A stretch of 64,000 nt of DNA from Paenibacillus sp. ACRRY (GCF_022346995.1 NZ_JAKRNM010000016.1:1-64000); one strand, 5' to 3'. Numbered from the stretch's first letter, positions 9,476 to 18,400 are shown. Translations and numbers: made by a program. Notes: generated by a model not told the origin, from the letters alone.

Positions 9476-9811
9476 ATGAACAGAAAGAAACGAAATCAAT
9501 GGAGAAAATGGCAAGCCTCAGCGGTTGCAACTTTAACGGTGGCTGCACTCTTTCAATATGTAAGATCCTCTGATGCCTTTGATGTTGCATACGCAGCAGC
9601 AAATGGAATAGATACCGATAGTTTACCTGCAAGTCAGTCGAATACCCAAGATGATGTAATGGATGAATGGACAGGCAGCTTTGTCCAGAATCAGGAAGAG
9701 GAACATGGAGACCGGAGCAGATCCTATAGCCGGGATTCCAGTCAGTCTGATCGGGTATCTGACTCAGGAACCGGCAGTGGCAGTTACCAGTCACGCACAG
9801 GTGCATCATGA
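9476..9811 (+). CDS. Small anchored or exported Ser/Asp-rich protein linked to ApbE
   Basis: This 111-residue protein has a basic N-terminus (MNRKKRNQWRKW) and a hydrophobic segment near residues 15-29, so it is probably membrane-anchored or exported. A disordered tail rich in Ser, Asp, Gln, Gly and Arg follows, ending YQSRTGAS. Its stop overlaps the ATG of apbE by 4 bases (ATGA), which indicates translational coupling. The canonical FMN-binding domain that ApbE modifies is not present. Whether the tail serves as a flavin acceptor is speculation. I do not recognise a family. Confidence 0.65.
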   Translation: MNRKKRNQWRKWQASAVATLTVAALFQYVRSSDAFDVAYAAANGIDTDSLPASQSNTQDDVMDEWTGSFVQNQEEEHGDRSRSYSRDSSQSDRVSDSGTGSGSYQSRTGAS

Positions 9812-10848
9812 GTCGCGCTGCGGAGACCAAGCGTCCGTTTAAGTTCAGATTTCGTACAATGAATACGGATGTGGAGGTTCAGCTGGTAACCGCCGGACGT
9901 GAAGAAGCTGAGCATGCAGCAGCGCTTGTAAAGAACTGGTTTGAAACGCAAGAGCAGCGCTTCAGTCGGTTTATATCCAATAGTGAATTGAATCATCTGA
10001 ATCGATCGGTGGGATGGATGCCGGTTTCCGCTGCCATGGATGAGGTATTGAGTTTGGCATACGGATATATAGGCCAGACGGAAGGGATTTTTCAACCGGG
10101 CATTTCAAAAGCCCTTCGGCAACAGGGATATGATGTCAGCTTCGAACAGATCGGGCAGGATGAGCGCAGCATAACGCAGTCCCTGCAGCATACCTCAACC
10201 TTGGTTGCCGCATTAATTCCGGAAGAGGAGCGCGATTATACCTGTCCAGGATGGATGCACAGAGAGGGCAGCCGAATGGTACATCTGGATCCCGGGATTG
10301 AACTGGACCTGGGCGGTATTGTGAAAGGCTGGGCAACGGAACGCATTGCGGAATGGCTGCAGCGCACGCTTTACATTCCTGCAGGCATGATTAATGCGGG
10401 AGGAGATATTCAGATGTGGGGTACGCCTGAGTCTTCTGCATGGACTGTATATATTAAGGACCCTTTGCTGGATAAACGCAATCTGACAGGAAGCATTCAG
10501 TTAGACTCTGGTGCGGTTGCGACTTCGGGAATCGCACGAAGACAGTGGCAGCAGGCGGATGGAAGTCTGTCCCATCATTTGATTGACCCGCGGACAATGA
10601 AGCCGGCTGATACAGATGTGGTGCAATGCACCGCTCTAGGCCAGCATGTCTCGCAATGCGAGATTATCGCGAAGACCGTCTGTATCCTCGGAAGTGCTGA
10701 AGCGATGGGCTGGCTGAACAGGCATTATGACCGGCATGATGTTTTATGGATGACCCGGGAAGGTGAATTCTGGTTTAGAGGGGATATGGACGCACTCGAA
10801 GAGCGGTGGCCAGGCTTTGAACCGGATCACTGCTTCAGCCTTATTTAA
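9808..10848 (+). CDS. apbE: FAD:protein FMN transferase (ApbE family)
   Basis: The 346-residue protein matches ApbE, which moves FMN from FAD onto a Thr or Ser of partner redox proteins. Visible motifs are RFSRFISNSELNHLN near the N-terminus, IELDLGGIVKGWATERIAEW (Mg and FAD site), INAGGDIQMWG, SGAVATSGIARR and HHLIDPRT. Family members are usually exported lipoproteins; this one lacks an obvious signal peptide or lipobox, as in some Firmicutes. It overlaps the small protein before it and is followed 78 bases later by a ferric-reductase-like membrane protein. The three probably make an electron-transfer module in which ApbE matures a flavoprotein. Confidence 0.9.
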   Translation: MSRAAETKRPFKFRFRTMNTDVEVQLVTAGREEAEHAAALVKNWFETQEQRFSRFISNSELNHLNRSVGWMPVSAAMDEVLSLAYGYIGQTEGIFQPGISKALRQQGYDVSFEQIGQDERSITQSLQHTSTLVAALIPEEERDYTCPGWMHREGSRMVHLDPGIELDLGGIVKGWATERIAEWLQRTLYIPAGMINAGGDIQMWGTPESSAWTVYIKDPLLDKRNLTGSIQLDSGAVATSGIARRQWQQADGSLSHHLIDPRTMKPADTDVVQCTALGQHVSQCEIIAKTVCILGSAEAMGWLNRHYDRHDVLWMTREGEFWFRGDMDALEERWPGFEPDHCFSLI

Positions 10849-10926
10849 AGATAAGTATCCTGCATTCATTTATATTGACGCAAAGTGATGAAATGAGAAG
10901 TCCTATCAGATATGGGGGAGCCGGTT

Positions 10927-11580
10927 ATGGCACAATGGATTGTTGATTATGTACCGACGTGGAATATCATTCGTATTAGCGGAATAGCCGCTTATCTGCT
11001 GCTCTTTGCTGGTGTCTTTCTGGGAATCGCCCAAGGGATGCCTGCCGCCAAAGGAAAACCCAAAGCAGCCATGTACCAGTGGCATACCCGGACAACCTGG
11101 CTTGCCTTTGGACTTGGTATCCTGCATGCACTAACCCTGTATATCGACCATTACAGTCCGTTTACATGGAGTGAACTGCTTATTCCGTTTAGTGCCTCAG
11201 TACATCCGGTTGGCAGCGGGCTTGGGACGTTATCCTTTTACGCCTTGCTGATCGTGCTGCTCTCCAGTGATCTGCGTAATAAACTGGGCCGCAAATGGTG
11301 GTTTATATTCCACATGCTGTCCTATCCTGCATTTATCGGTTTGTTGGTACATGGCATGATTACAGGTTCCGATTCAGGGAATGTACTGATGCGTTTAATG
11401 TACGTCTTTACCGGCTTGTCCATCCTTGGCATTACGGTGCTGCGGGGGCTTCTGCGTGAACGCAAAGGACCGCAAATCACGATTGGACCCAATCGTTCAC
11501 AGTCACAGCCAGCCATGGAACGCAAATGGGGCGAAGCATACGGACTCGTTGGAGCGAGGAGACAGGAACGGTTAAAATAG
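10927..11580 (+). CDS. Ferric-reductase-like transmembrane haem protein
   Basis: The 217-residue protein has about six membrane segments. Paired histidines fall in successive helices: WHTRTTWLAFGLGILHALTL with DHYSP, and FHMLSYPAFIGLLVHGMI. This is the bis-His haem pattern of the ferric reductase/YedZ-like (MsrQ) superfamily. It has no NAD- or FAD-binding domain, so it should pass electrons between membrane donors and an extracytoplasmic flavoprotein; the neighbouring ApbE supports that, but the partner is not identified. ATG 10927 follows GGGGGAG by 7 bases; an ATG at 10912 in frame lies before this site. A strong terminator ends the set. Confidence 0.8.
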   Translation: MAQWIVDYVPTWNIIRISGIAAYLLLFAGVFLGIAQGMPAAKGKPKAAMYQWHTRTTWLAFGLGILHALTLYIDHYSPFTWSELLIPFSASVHPVGSGLGTLSFYALLIVLLSSDLRNKLGRKWWFIFHMLSYPAFIGLLVHGMITGSDSGNVLMRLMYVFTGLSILGITVLRGLLRERKGPQITIGPNRSQSQPAMERKWGEAYGLVGARRQERLK

Positions 11581-11612
11581 GCGTAACAATACCTGATGTA
11601 TATACGAAAAAG

Positions 11613-11637
11613 AAGCGGCCCAGGGGCCGCTTTTTTC
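11613..11637 (+). terminator. Bidirectional rho-independent terminator
   Basis: The stem AAGCGGCC/GGCCGCTT (11613-11632) is followed by TTTTTT on the plus strand and preceded by an A-rich tract, so it can also serve the minus-strand gene at 11689. Confidence 0.85.
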
Positions 11638-11688
11638 CATGAGTTCATCCTTGATAGACATGTCTCATTACCTTATAACAAATGTGGA

Positions 11689-12255
11689 TTAAACGACGTC
11701 ATCACTGACTGGTTTCTGACCTAACGTTTCTTCCAGCTCCGACTGTTTGCGGTGTGCGATTCGGCTGCTTGCTGCCGAGGCTATGGCCCCGACAATATCA
11801 TCCAGAAACGTATGTACAGGTCCCAGGCTTTTATCGTTCAGCCGTTCAAGTACACCAGGCTTAAGCTTGTCTACATAACCGTAATTCGTAAATCCGATGC
11901 TGCCATATACATTGACGATGGAGAATGCAAGAATCTCATCCACGCCGTATAGCCCTTCATCATTTTCAATCATCTCCTGCAGAGGCGAAATGAGCTGCCC
12001 CTGTTCTGCCAGCAAATCCAGCTGAATGCCTGTCAGAACGGCGTTCTGCACTTCCCGCTTGCGAAGAACCTTCTCCACGTTATCGATACATTCTTCCATC
12101 GTAAGATCCGGATAGTACTTTTTCTGCAATAACATGACCAGTTCTGCGATCTCAGGGATCGTGACGCCCCGCTTGTGCATCCATTCCCTTGTAGCGTCTG
12201 CGACTTTGCGGCTGTTCAGGCTGTAAGGGATTTTTTCTTGTTCTGGATGTTCCAT
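11689..12255 (-). CDS. Phosphatidylglycerophosphatase A family protein
   Basis: The 188-residue protein matches the soluble Bacillales branch of the PgpA family (YutG-like). Segments include TREWMHKRGVTIPEIAELV, DEILAFSIVNVYGSIGFTN and the conserved Asp-rich end VHTFLDDIVGAIASA. The family dephosphorylates phosphatidylglycerophosphate, but for this soluble branch the substrate is not certain. Start ATG 12255 has GGAGG 8 bases upstream; an upstream TTG at 12282 is less likely. It is divergent from gerM. Confidence 0.8.
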   Translation of the reverse strand: MEHPEQEKIPYSLNSRKVADATREWMHKRGVTIPEIAELVMLLQKKYYPDLTMEECIDNVEKVLRKREVQNAVLTGIQLDLLAEQGQLISPLQEMIENDEGLYGVDEILAFSIVNVYGSIGFTNYGYVDKLKPGVLERLNDKSLGPVHTFLDDIVGAIASAASSRIAHRKQSELEETLGQKPVSDDVV

Positions 12256-12450
12256 GGGCGATTCCTCCTCTGAAGTTAGCAATGTCCCTACTCTTGATTC
12301 CTAATACGTATTAACCCGTTTTGTGTTTCTTTCTTTCAATATCGTTTTAGCTTGGTGTATCAGGGCTTGTTTAAAAAGTAGTTATTTTTTGAGCAAAGGC
12401 TCGTATACATGGTAGTACAAACTGTAAAAATGATGAGGGGGAACGTGATC

Positions 12451-13506
12451 ATGAGTAAGATCCGATATATGCGTACGGCATCAGCAGCAGCGCTGCTGAG
12501 CATTCCGTTGGTGTTGTCCGGCTGTGGTATGTTTAATGCACAGTCATCCGAGGCTATCGATCCACCGCCACCCATCCAGGAGGCAGCCATGATTCAAGCA
12601 GCCGAAGGCAATGGGACACTCGCAACCCTTCCGCTCACAACAGTCTATTTGCAGGATCAGCAGGGATTGCTTGCACCGGTATCACTGACGCTGCCTGCTG
12701 GATCGGACGTTAGTAGTCCGAAGACTGCCCTGGATACACTAGTAACAGGTGGTGCTTATGCAGGTATGCTGCCTGAAGGATTCCAAGGCGTTCTTCCACA
12801 AGGCACGGTGGTGCAGAATGTGACCGTTCATCCGGACGACAAGCTTGCAGTCGTAGAGTTCTCAGGTAACTTTGCCAAATACGACGCCAAGGATGAACGC
12901 AAAATGCTGGAAGCCGTAACGTGGACGTTGACAGGTACACCGGATGTGGAGAACGTGCAGATCTGGGTGGACGGCAAAAAGCTGACTCAAATGCCGGTAA
13001 ACAGTACGCCGCTTCCTGAACCGCTGAATCGGGCGGTAGGTATCAATCTTGATTTGGGAGACACGTTCACCACCAACAGCAGTCCAGTTACCGTGTATTT
13101 CTCAGCTGCTTCGCCTGCGGGCATTCAATATTATGTTCCGGTTACGCGCCTGGTCACACCAGGTACAGATCGGGTGCAAGCCGCGCTGAATGAGCTGATT
13201 AAAGGGCCAGCCAAGGATGGTGAGCTGGAAGAGGTCATGACAGGCGGTACCGAATTGCAATCCGTCAAAACGGCGGAGGATGGAACCGTTACAGTCGCAC
13301 TCAAAGATGATATGTTCGTAGAAGGAGATGCCGTGCCAAGCGAGCTGCTGCAATCGGTGGTATTGACAACGACGGAAAATACAGCGAGCAAGGATGCCAA
13401 AGTTCAAATCGAGTGGAACGGCCAAAAAACAGTCATGGGTGACGATAACCGGGATTATAGTGCGCCAGTCTCCAAGCCCGAGTATATCAATGAAATTCCG
13501 ATCTAG
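12451..13506 (+). CDS. gerM: Sporulation/germination lipoprotein GerM with two GerMN domains
   Basis: The 351-residue protein has a lipoprotein signal peptide with lipobox LSGC at residues 24-27, so it is anchored on the outer face of the membrane. Two GerMN repeats follow (residues ~60-175 and ~200-330), each with LPLTTVYLQDQQG-like or SPVTVYFSA-type strands and a conserved ALNELIKGP segment. In B. subtilis, GerM is needed for sporulation and germination and joins the mother cell-forespore channel. The order gerM-rph-rdgB is the same there. ATG 12451 lies 9 bases after GAGGGGG. Confidence 0.9.
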   Translation: MSKIRYMRTASAAALLSIPLVLSGCGMFNAQSSEAIDPPPPIQEAAMIQAAEGNGTLATLPLTTVYLQDQQGLLAPVSLTLPAGSDVSSPKTALDTLVTGGAYAGMLPEGFQGVLPQGTVVQNVTVHPDDKLAVVEFSGNFAKYDAKDERKMLEAVTWTLTGTPDVENVQIWVDGKKLTQMPVNSTPLPEPLNRAVGINLDLGDTFTTNSSPVTVYFSAASPAGIQYYVPVTRLVTPGTDRVQAALNELIKGPAKDGELEEVMTGGTELQSVKTAEDGTVTVALKDDMFVEGDAVPSELLQSVVLTTTENTASKDAKVQIEWNGQKTVMGDDNRDYSAPVSKPEYINEIPI

Positions 13507-13647
13507 GATTTGGACAAAATCTGGGATAGTTAACAGAGTCTTTGGCGGATAGATGCTTTTAACAGAACTCTTTGGTAAAATAAAAAGGATTAGTAAAGTG
13601 TGACTCAGTTCAACAATTACAGGATGCTTAAGTCGTAGGAGGCAGAA

Positions 13648-14406
13648 ATGATGAGATCTAACGGACGAACCAGCGAACAGCTGCGGCCGATGAATTTAAC
13701 AATTAACACAAATAAATACGCCGAAGGTTCTGTACTGATTGAAGTCGGGGATACCAAGGTTATTTGTACCGCAACGGTGGAGGAACGCGTTCCTCCTTTC
13801 ATGAAAGGTCAAGGCAAGGGATGGGTTACCGCAGAATATTCCATGCTTCCCCGTGCAACACATACTCGGAATCAGCGTGAAGCGAACCGCGGGAAGTTGA
13901 CTGGACGTACGATGGAAATTCAGCGTCTGATCGGCCGTGCACTTCGCTCTGTTGTGAACCTGCAGGCGCTTGGCGAGCGGACCATTACCCTGGACTGTGA
14001 CGTCATTCAAGCGGACGGAGGGACTCGTACAACGTCCATTACCGGCTCGTTTGTTGCGCTGGCACTGGCTGTGAACAAAATTGCCCAGCAGCACCGCCTG
14101 CAAACCTTCCCCATCACGGATTTCATTGCAGCTGTAAGTGTAGGTGTAGTCGGAGAACAGCCTGTTCTGGATCTGAACTATGATGAAGATTCCAAGGCAA
14201 AAGTAGACATGAACCTGGTTATGACAGGTGGCGGAAAATATGTAGAGCTGCAAGGAACAGGTGAAGAAGCCCCATTTGACCGTCGTGAGCTGAATGCCAT
14301 GTTGGAACTGGGTGAGCAGGGAATCCTGGAGATGATTGAGCGACAAAAGGAAGTGCTTGGACCGATTGCGCTCAAGATCGGCGCTAGTGGATTAGGGGAA
14401 GCCTAA
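13648..14406 (+). CDS. rph: Ribonuclease PH
   Basis: The 252-residue protein is a phosphorolytic 3'-5' exoribonuclease that trims the 3' ends of tRNA precursors. Family motifs include [53 protein letters not shown] (phosphate and RNA binding) and [20 protein letters not shown]. Length is normal. Two adjacent ATG codons (13648 and 13651) follow AGGAGG and either could be used. The stop is separated from rdgB by 1 base, so the two are cotranscribed. Confidence 0.95.
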   Translation: MMRSNGRTSEQLRPMNLTINTNKYAEGSVLIEVGDTKVICTATVEERVPPFMKGQGKGWVTAEYSMLPRATHTRNQREANRGKLTGRTMEIQRLIGRALRSVVNLQALGERTITLDCDVIQADGGTRTTSITGSFVALALAVNKIAQQHRLQTFPITDFIAAVSVGVVGEQPVLDLNYDEDSKAKVDMNLVMTGGGKYVELQGTGEEAPFDRRELNAMLELGEQGILEMIERQKEVLGPIALKIGASGLGEA

Positions 14407-14407
14407 G

Positions 14408-15031
14408 ATGCGTCTGGACAGCCCAATCATCATTGTTGCAACCCGGAATCAGGGTAAAGTAAGAGAGTTTGCCCATGCATTTGCACCACTTGGCAAAGAG
14501 GTCAAAAGCATGTTCGACTACCCCGAGCTTCCGGATGTCGTGGAGGACGGGGTAACCTTTGCCGAGAACGCCTGGAAGAAAGCAAAGGCGGTAGGAGATG
14601 CACTTGGTCTTCCTGTCCTGGCCGATGATTCCGGACTTTGTGTGGATCTGCTGGATGGGGAGCCGGGTGTGTATTCGGCAAGATATGCTGGCGAAGGAGC
14701 AACGGATGCCCTGAATAATGCCAAGCTGCTTGCAGCGCTGGAAGCCATCAAATCCGGTGAGGATACGCAGCAGCCGCTGCTCAGTCCGGCACGCTTTGTA
14801 TGTGCTCTGGTTCTGTATGACCCGGCAACAGGGGACAAGTTTGAAGCGGAGGGTACAGCCGAAGGCTGGATTACGAGCGATGCAGCGGGTAATGGCGGCT
14901 TCGGGTATGATCCTCTGTTCTACGTACCAGAATACGAGATGACGATGGCTGAGCTTACGCTGGAACAAAAGCAGGCTATTAGTCATCGTGGTCATGCACT
15001 GCGAGCGCTTGTATCCCGGCTTGAAGGCTGA
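14408..15031 (+). CDS. rdgB: XTP/dITP diphosphatase (RdgB/HAM1 family)
   Basis: The 207-residue protein hydrolyses non-canonical purine nucleoside triphosphates (ITP, XTP) to monophosphates and so keeps them out of DNA. Typical motifs are IIIVATRNQGKVREF, TFAENAWKKA, LPVLADDSGLCVDLL (catalytic Asp pair), GEPGVYSARYAG, GFGYDPLFYVP and ISHRGHALRA. It directly follows rph, as ysnA does in B. subtilis. A terminator-like hairpin closes the unit. Confidence 0.95.
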   Translation: MRLDSPIIIVATRNQGKVREFAHAFAPLGKEVKSMFDYPELPDVVEDGVTFAENAWKKAKAVGDALGLPVLADDSGLCVDLLDGEPGVYSARYAGEGATDALNNAKLLAALEAIKSGEDTQQPLLSPARFVCALVLYDPATGDKFEAEGTAEGWITSDAAGNGGFGYDPLFYVPEYEMTMAELTLEQKQAISHRGHALRALVSRLEG

Positions 15032-15087
15032 ATCCTGGTTAACAGGAGCCTTATGAATCAGGTATAGCACTATATAAAAAGATGAAG

Positions 15088-15154
15088 GCGTTAATGGAAG
15101 GAAGTATCATTCCTGCGGATTGTGGAATGGTCTCCGGCTATTAACGCTTTTTTT
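15088..15154 (+). terminator. Rho-independent terminator after rdgB
   Basis: GCGTTAATGG (15088-15097) pairs with CTATTAACGC (15138-15147, one G-U), followed by seven T residues. The loop is long (40 bases) and may fold further. Confidence 0.7.
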
Positions 15155-15429
15155 CATATCACTAGGAAGTGTACAAAATCGAAATGTATAGAACCAAGGT
15201 AACCATTGGTGATCTTTATTTATATCGATCCATATACCTAACAGGAATCTATCTTTCGAAACCAATCGGTGAAGAACGTATGTTCCCTTTCCTAATTAAT
15301 GAAGTATAGTCATTTCGCGTTTGAGAATCCTCCTGGGACTGGAGTTGGAAGAAGTTGCAAGCCCCGTGCAGGATGGGGTAACATTCAAATTAACGAATCA
15401 AGAATGAACTCAATCGGAGGGGTTAACAG
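15155..15429. other. Non-coding leader before the STM4015-4011 operon
   Basis: No convincing gene or precursor-peptide frame is seen here. The stretch holds GAATCCTCCTGGGAC (15325-15339), which equals the tRNA-Arg 3' end of this window with one C missing. A short CCCC/GGGG hairpin follows near 15362-15380. A strong ribosome site (CGGAGGGG) precedes the next gene. No clear sigma-A promoter was found. Confidence 0.5.
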
Positions 15430-16272
15430 ATGCAGGAAGTGAAGCTTACGGTATCTTATGATGACTATGAGAACGGTATCCGTATGGAGAATTTGATCAA
15501 GGAATTGGCTGCCAAACCCGATGCGGGTTCATTGGAAAGTCTGGTCATTGGAGACTGGGGACAAGCTTACGAGAGTTCGCCGGACGAATTCATGAATGTT
15601 CTTATTGAATTGGCGCCAAGTTTTCCGTCATTAAAAAAGCTGTTCATTGGAGATATGGGCTTTGAAGAGTGTGAGGTCTCCTGGATTATTCAGACAGATC
15701 TGACCCCGCTTTTGAAGGCTTTTCCAGAACTGAAGTCCTTTACGGTAAAAGGCAGTAGTGGATTGAGCCTTGAACCCTTGCAGCATGCCAAGCTTGAAGA
15801 GTTGGTCATTATCTGTGGTGGACTTCCGCAGGAGGTCCTCTCTTCCATTACAAATGCTCAATTGCCTGAGCTACGCAAGCTCGAATTGTACTTGGGTGTA
15901 GATGATTATGGCTTCGACGGTTCACTTGAAGATGTGCTTCCGCTGCTGGAACAGGGACGATTCCCCAAGCTTGTGTACCTTGGCCTGAAAGACAGTGATA
16001 TTCAGGATGATATCGCCAAAGCCGTGGCACTGGCTCCCATTGTAGATCAACTGGAAGTGCTGGACTTGTCCCAAGGCACATTGTCGGATGAAGGGGCTGA
16101 GGCTCTGCTTGCCAGCGACAAGATTAAGAAGTTGAAGCATCTCGATCTCAGCTATCACTACATGACAGACGAAATGCTCATTCGCTGGAAACGTTCGGGC
16201 TTATCCGTTGATGTCAGCGATCAGCAGCAGAGTGATGAAGATGACTGGCGTTATCCGTCATTAACGGAATAA
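15430..16272 (+). CDS. STM4015 family leucine-rich-repeat protein
   Basis: The 280-residue soluble protein has leucine-rich repeats of the ribonuclease-inhibitor kind from about residue 30 to 250. Examples are PSLKKLFIGDMGF, AKLEELVIICGGL, PELRKLELYLGV, PKLVYLGLKDSDI and KKLKHLDLSYHYMTDE. It ends DEDDWRYPSLTE, a tail typical of the STM4015 and WGR-linked LRR proteins. LRR proteins bind other proteins, so it may act as scaffold, substrate carrier or target recogniser for the enzymes encoded downstream; no enzymatic motif is seen. It is first in a tight five-gene operon, with GGAGGGG upstream of the ATG. The family name is from recognition of the whole operon pattern; the function is unknown. 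Confidence 0.8.
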   Translation: MQEVKLTVSYDDYENGIRMENLIKELAAKPDAGSLESLVIGDWGQAYESSPDEFMNVLIELAPSFPSLKKLFIGDMGFEECEVSWIIQTDLTPLLKAFPELKSFTVKGSSGLSLEPLQHAKLEELVIICGGLPQEVLSSITNAQLPELRKLELYLGVDDYGFDGSLEDVLPLLEQGRFPKLVYLGLKDSDIQDDIAKAVALAPIVDQLEVLDLSQGTLSDEGAEALLASDKIKKLKHLDLSYHYMTDEMLIRWKRSGLSVDVSDQQQSDEDDWRYPSLTE

Positions 16273-16275
16273 GGG

Positions 16276-17562
16276 ATGTCAGGCGTTAAGACAAACCAAA
16301 CAGCAGATCACAGACTACAATCCCATAGCAGTGAGTGGAACAAAGAACGGCCATTTTGGTTGATCGGAAACCCGGATAATCGCAGAACCACAGGTTTGCA
16401 GCAGGCAAGGCTGCGATGTGGCTTGAGTCCTGCTGAAGTGCTTCCCTATGCCGACTTGCTCAAGACCTGGAGACAGGGGGGATCCCTGGCCGACCTGGTC
16501 AATCCAAGTTTAAAACGCAAGGTTACAGCGGAAGTGGCACCCCTGATTCGAATTGATGCACCGGGGGAGCAATGGGATGTGGAGCGTGAATTGTTATCTC
16601 TTGGGGCGAAGGACGGCAATCCCAACACTGAGTCATTAAGCAGAGAGTCGTTTACAGCAGAGGAGGCGCTTGAGCTGCGGCAGGATTGGGGGCGCATCTA
16701 TGCACCTGCCCAGTGGTTTAATGGCTGGAAAGGTTGTCTGAAGCGAATTGGAAGGGAAGCGGGTGAAGGTTGGCCTTCTGCCAGATTCCTGAACGATCCA
16801 GAAGATATTGCTACCATGTTTGACAAAAGGAAGTGCCAACAGCATTTATCTGGTCACGGAGTTTATGTTCCTCCCGTTCTCCAATCTGCGGAGCGAATTC
16901 TGAGTTATTCGGATCTACGCGCAGCCATGCAGGCTTCAGGCATGTACCGGGTATTTGTTAAGCTTGCCTATGGCTCAGCTGCATCAGGGGTTGTTGCTTA
17001 TCAGATCAACCCGCGAACGGGTGCAGAGATAGCTGTTACCACTGTGGGGATGACAGTGGTTAAGGGTAGGCCGATTTTCTACAACGAAGGTCGCATGCAG
17101 AGGTACACCGCCAGAGAGGAGATTGAGATTCTGCTGGACTGGTTATGTGCTGAAGGGGCTCAGGTCGAGCGCTGGATGGCCAAGGCTTCATATGGCTCGC
17201 GTGTATTTGATATTCGTCAGCTTGTAGCTGGCGGTCATGCAGGTCATGCGATTGTGAGGCTGAGCCAGACGCCTATAACGAATTTGCATTTACGCAACGA
17301 GCGGATGCTGCCAGAGGAAGCCGGAGTGGACGACTACAGGCTGGATCTGGTCCACACCGCTGCTCAAACAGCGATGGCAGCATTTCCGAATTCATGGTCT
17401 GCAGGCATTGATGTCATGCTCACCGTCGGGGCGAATCCGCGTGCTTATGTTCTGGATGTGAATCCGTTCGGTGATCTGTTGTACCATGTACAGCACAATG
17501 GACTTGGAACATACGAATGGGAGATGGATATTTTGCGAAAGAACCCTTACGAACATGCCTGA
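16276..17562 (+). CDS. STM4014 family protein, ATP-grasp-like
   Basis: The 428-residue protein begins 3 bases after the LRR gene. The C-terminal half has ATP-grasp features: VFVKLAYGSAASGVVAY near residue 230 (nucleotide-binding Lys and glycine-rich turn) and the metal-binding end VLDVNPFGDLLY near residue 394. The N-terminal part contains ERPFWLIGNPDNRRTTGLQQ, resembling the pre-ATP-grasp domain. ATP-grasp enzymes usually join a carboxylate to an amine or thiol through an acyl phosphate, so a ligase role is plausible, but the substrate is unknown. Its last codons overlap the next gene by 8 bases. No experimental function is known to me for this family. Confidence 0.8.
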   Translation: MSGVKTNQTADHRLQSHSSEWNKERPFWLIGNPDNRRTTGLQQARLRCGLSPAEVLPYADLLKTWRQGGSLADLVNPSLKRKVTAEVAPLIRIDAPGEQWDVERELLSLGAKDGNPNTESLSRESFTAEEALELRQDWGRIYAPAQWFNGWKGCLKRIGREAGEGWPSARFLNDPEDIATMFDKRKCQQHLSGHGVYVPPVLQSAERILSYSDLRAAMQASGMYRVFVKLAYGSAASGVVAYQINPRTGAEIAVTTVGMTVVKGRPIFYNEGRMQRYTAREEIEILLDWLCAEGAQVERWMAKASYGSRVFDIRQLVAGGHAGHAIVRLSQTPITNLHLRNERMLPEEAGVDDYRLDLVHTAAQTAMAAFPNSWSAGIDVMLTVGANPRAYVLDVNPFGDLLYHVQHNGLGTYEWEMDILRKNPYEHA

Positions 17563-18340
17563 TATGAACACCATTGTTGGCTCCCATGATCTGTTAATGA
17601 TTACCCTGGATACGTTAAGGTATGACGTAGCGAAGCAGGAGGAAGCGAATTGTCCCAATCTGTGCGGATCGGGTCCCTGGGAGAAACGCCATACCCCAGG
17701 AAGTTTTACATATGCAGCGCACCATGCCTTTTTTGGTGGTTTCATGCCTACGCCCGCCAATACGGACAAGGCCTCACATGTCCGGCTGTTTCATTCCCGT
17801 AATACCGGATTGAAGACTCATCCGCATACGTGGCTGTTTGATACACCGGATATCGTATCTGGTTTGGCGGTGGAAGGATACCGTACAATTTGTATAGGTG
17901 GAGTCATATTTTTCACGAAAAAAAATCCGCTGGCCAAAGTGCTGCCTGGTTACTTTCAGCAGAGTTATTGGCGAATGAACTTCGGAGTTACCAACCCTCG
18001 ATCGACAGAGCATCAGGTTCAGCATGCATTGAAGCTGCTTGAACAGATACCACAGGATGAGAAAGTATTTCTATTTTTGAATGTGTCGGCAATTCATGGT
18101 CCCAATCGCTATTTTGTGGAAGGGGCAAGGGAGGACTCTGTTCAGACTCAAAGGGCTGCCCTTCGGTATGTGGATGATGCTCTGGGACCGTTGTTTGATG
18201 CCATGCGGGAGCGTTCGCGGCCAACATTCTGCCTTGCGTTTTCGGATCATGGAACGGCTTATGGCGAAGAGGGGTATCAGGGGCACAGACTGGCGCATGA
18301 AGTCGTCTGGAATGTGCCTTATCGTGAATTTGTTTTATAG
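17555..18340 (+). CDS. STM4013/SEN3800 family sulfatase-fold hydrolase
   Basis: The 261-residue protein belongs to the alkaline phosphatase/sulfatase superfamily. The first metal-binding Asp is in LLMITLDTLRYDV. The segment GSFTYAAHHAFFGGFMP takes the place of the nucleophile region. The second metal site is in LAFSDHGTAYGEEGYQGHR with VPYREF near the end. The usual C/S-x-P-x-R formylglycine motif is absent, so it is not a classical sulfatase; the nucleophile may be a Ser or Thr as in phosphatases and phosphoethanolamine transferases. There is no signal peptide, so it acts in the cytoplasm. Starts at ATG 17555 (8-base overlap) or ATG 17564 are both possible. It is small for the superfamily. 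Confidence 0.8.
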   Translation: MPDMNTIVGSHDLLMITLDTLRYDVAKQEEANCPNLCGSGPWEKRHTPGSFTYAAHHAFFGGFMPTPANTDKASHVRLFHSRNTGLKTHPHTWLFDTPDIVSGLAVEGYRTICIGGVIFFTKKNPLAKVLPGYFQQSYWRMNFGVTNPRSTEHQVQHALKLLEQIPQDEKVFLFLNVSAIHGPNRYFVEGAREDSVQTQRAALRYVDDALGPLFDAMRERSRPTFCLAFSDHGTAYGEEGYQGHRLAHEVVWNVPYREFVL

Positions 18341-18400
18341 ACTGAATGGCATCGATTTTATTTATTGTGAATGAAAACAACCGGAGACAGGAGGAAACCG

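Noticed and set aside
15362-15395. CCCC/GGGG hairpin before STM4015 considered as a riboswitch
   Set aside because: Too small and without features of any riboswitch class I know.
15032-15429. Search for a RiPP precursor peptide before the STM4015 operon
   Set aside because: No short frame with a ribosome site and a leader/core layout was found; a precursor could still be elsewhere or in an overlooked frame.
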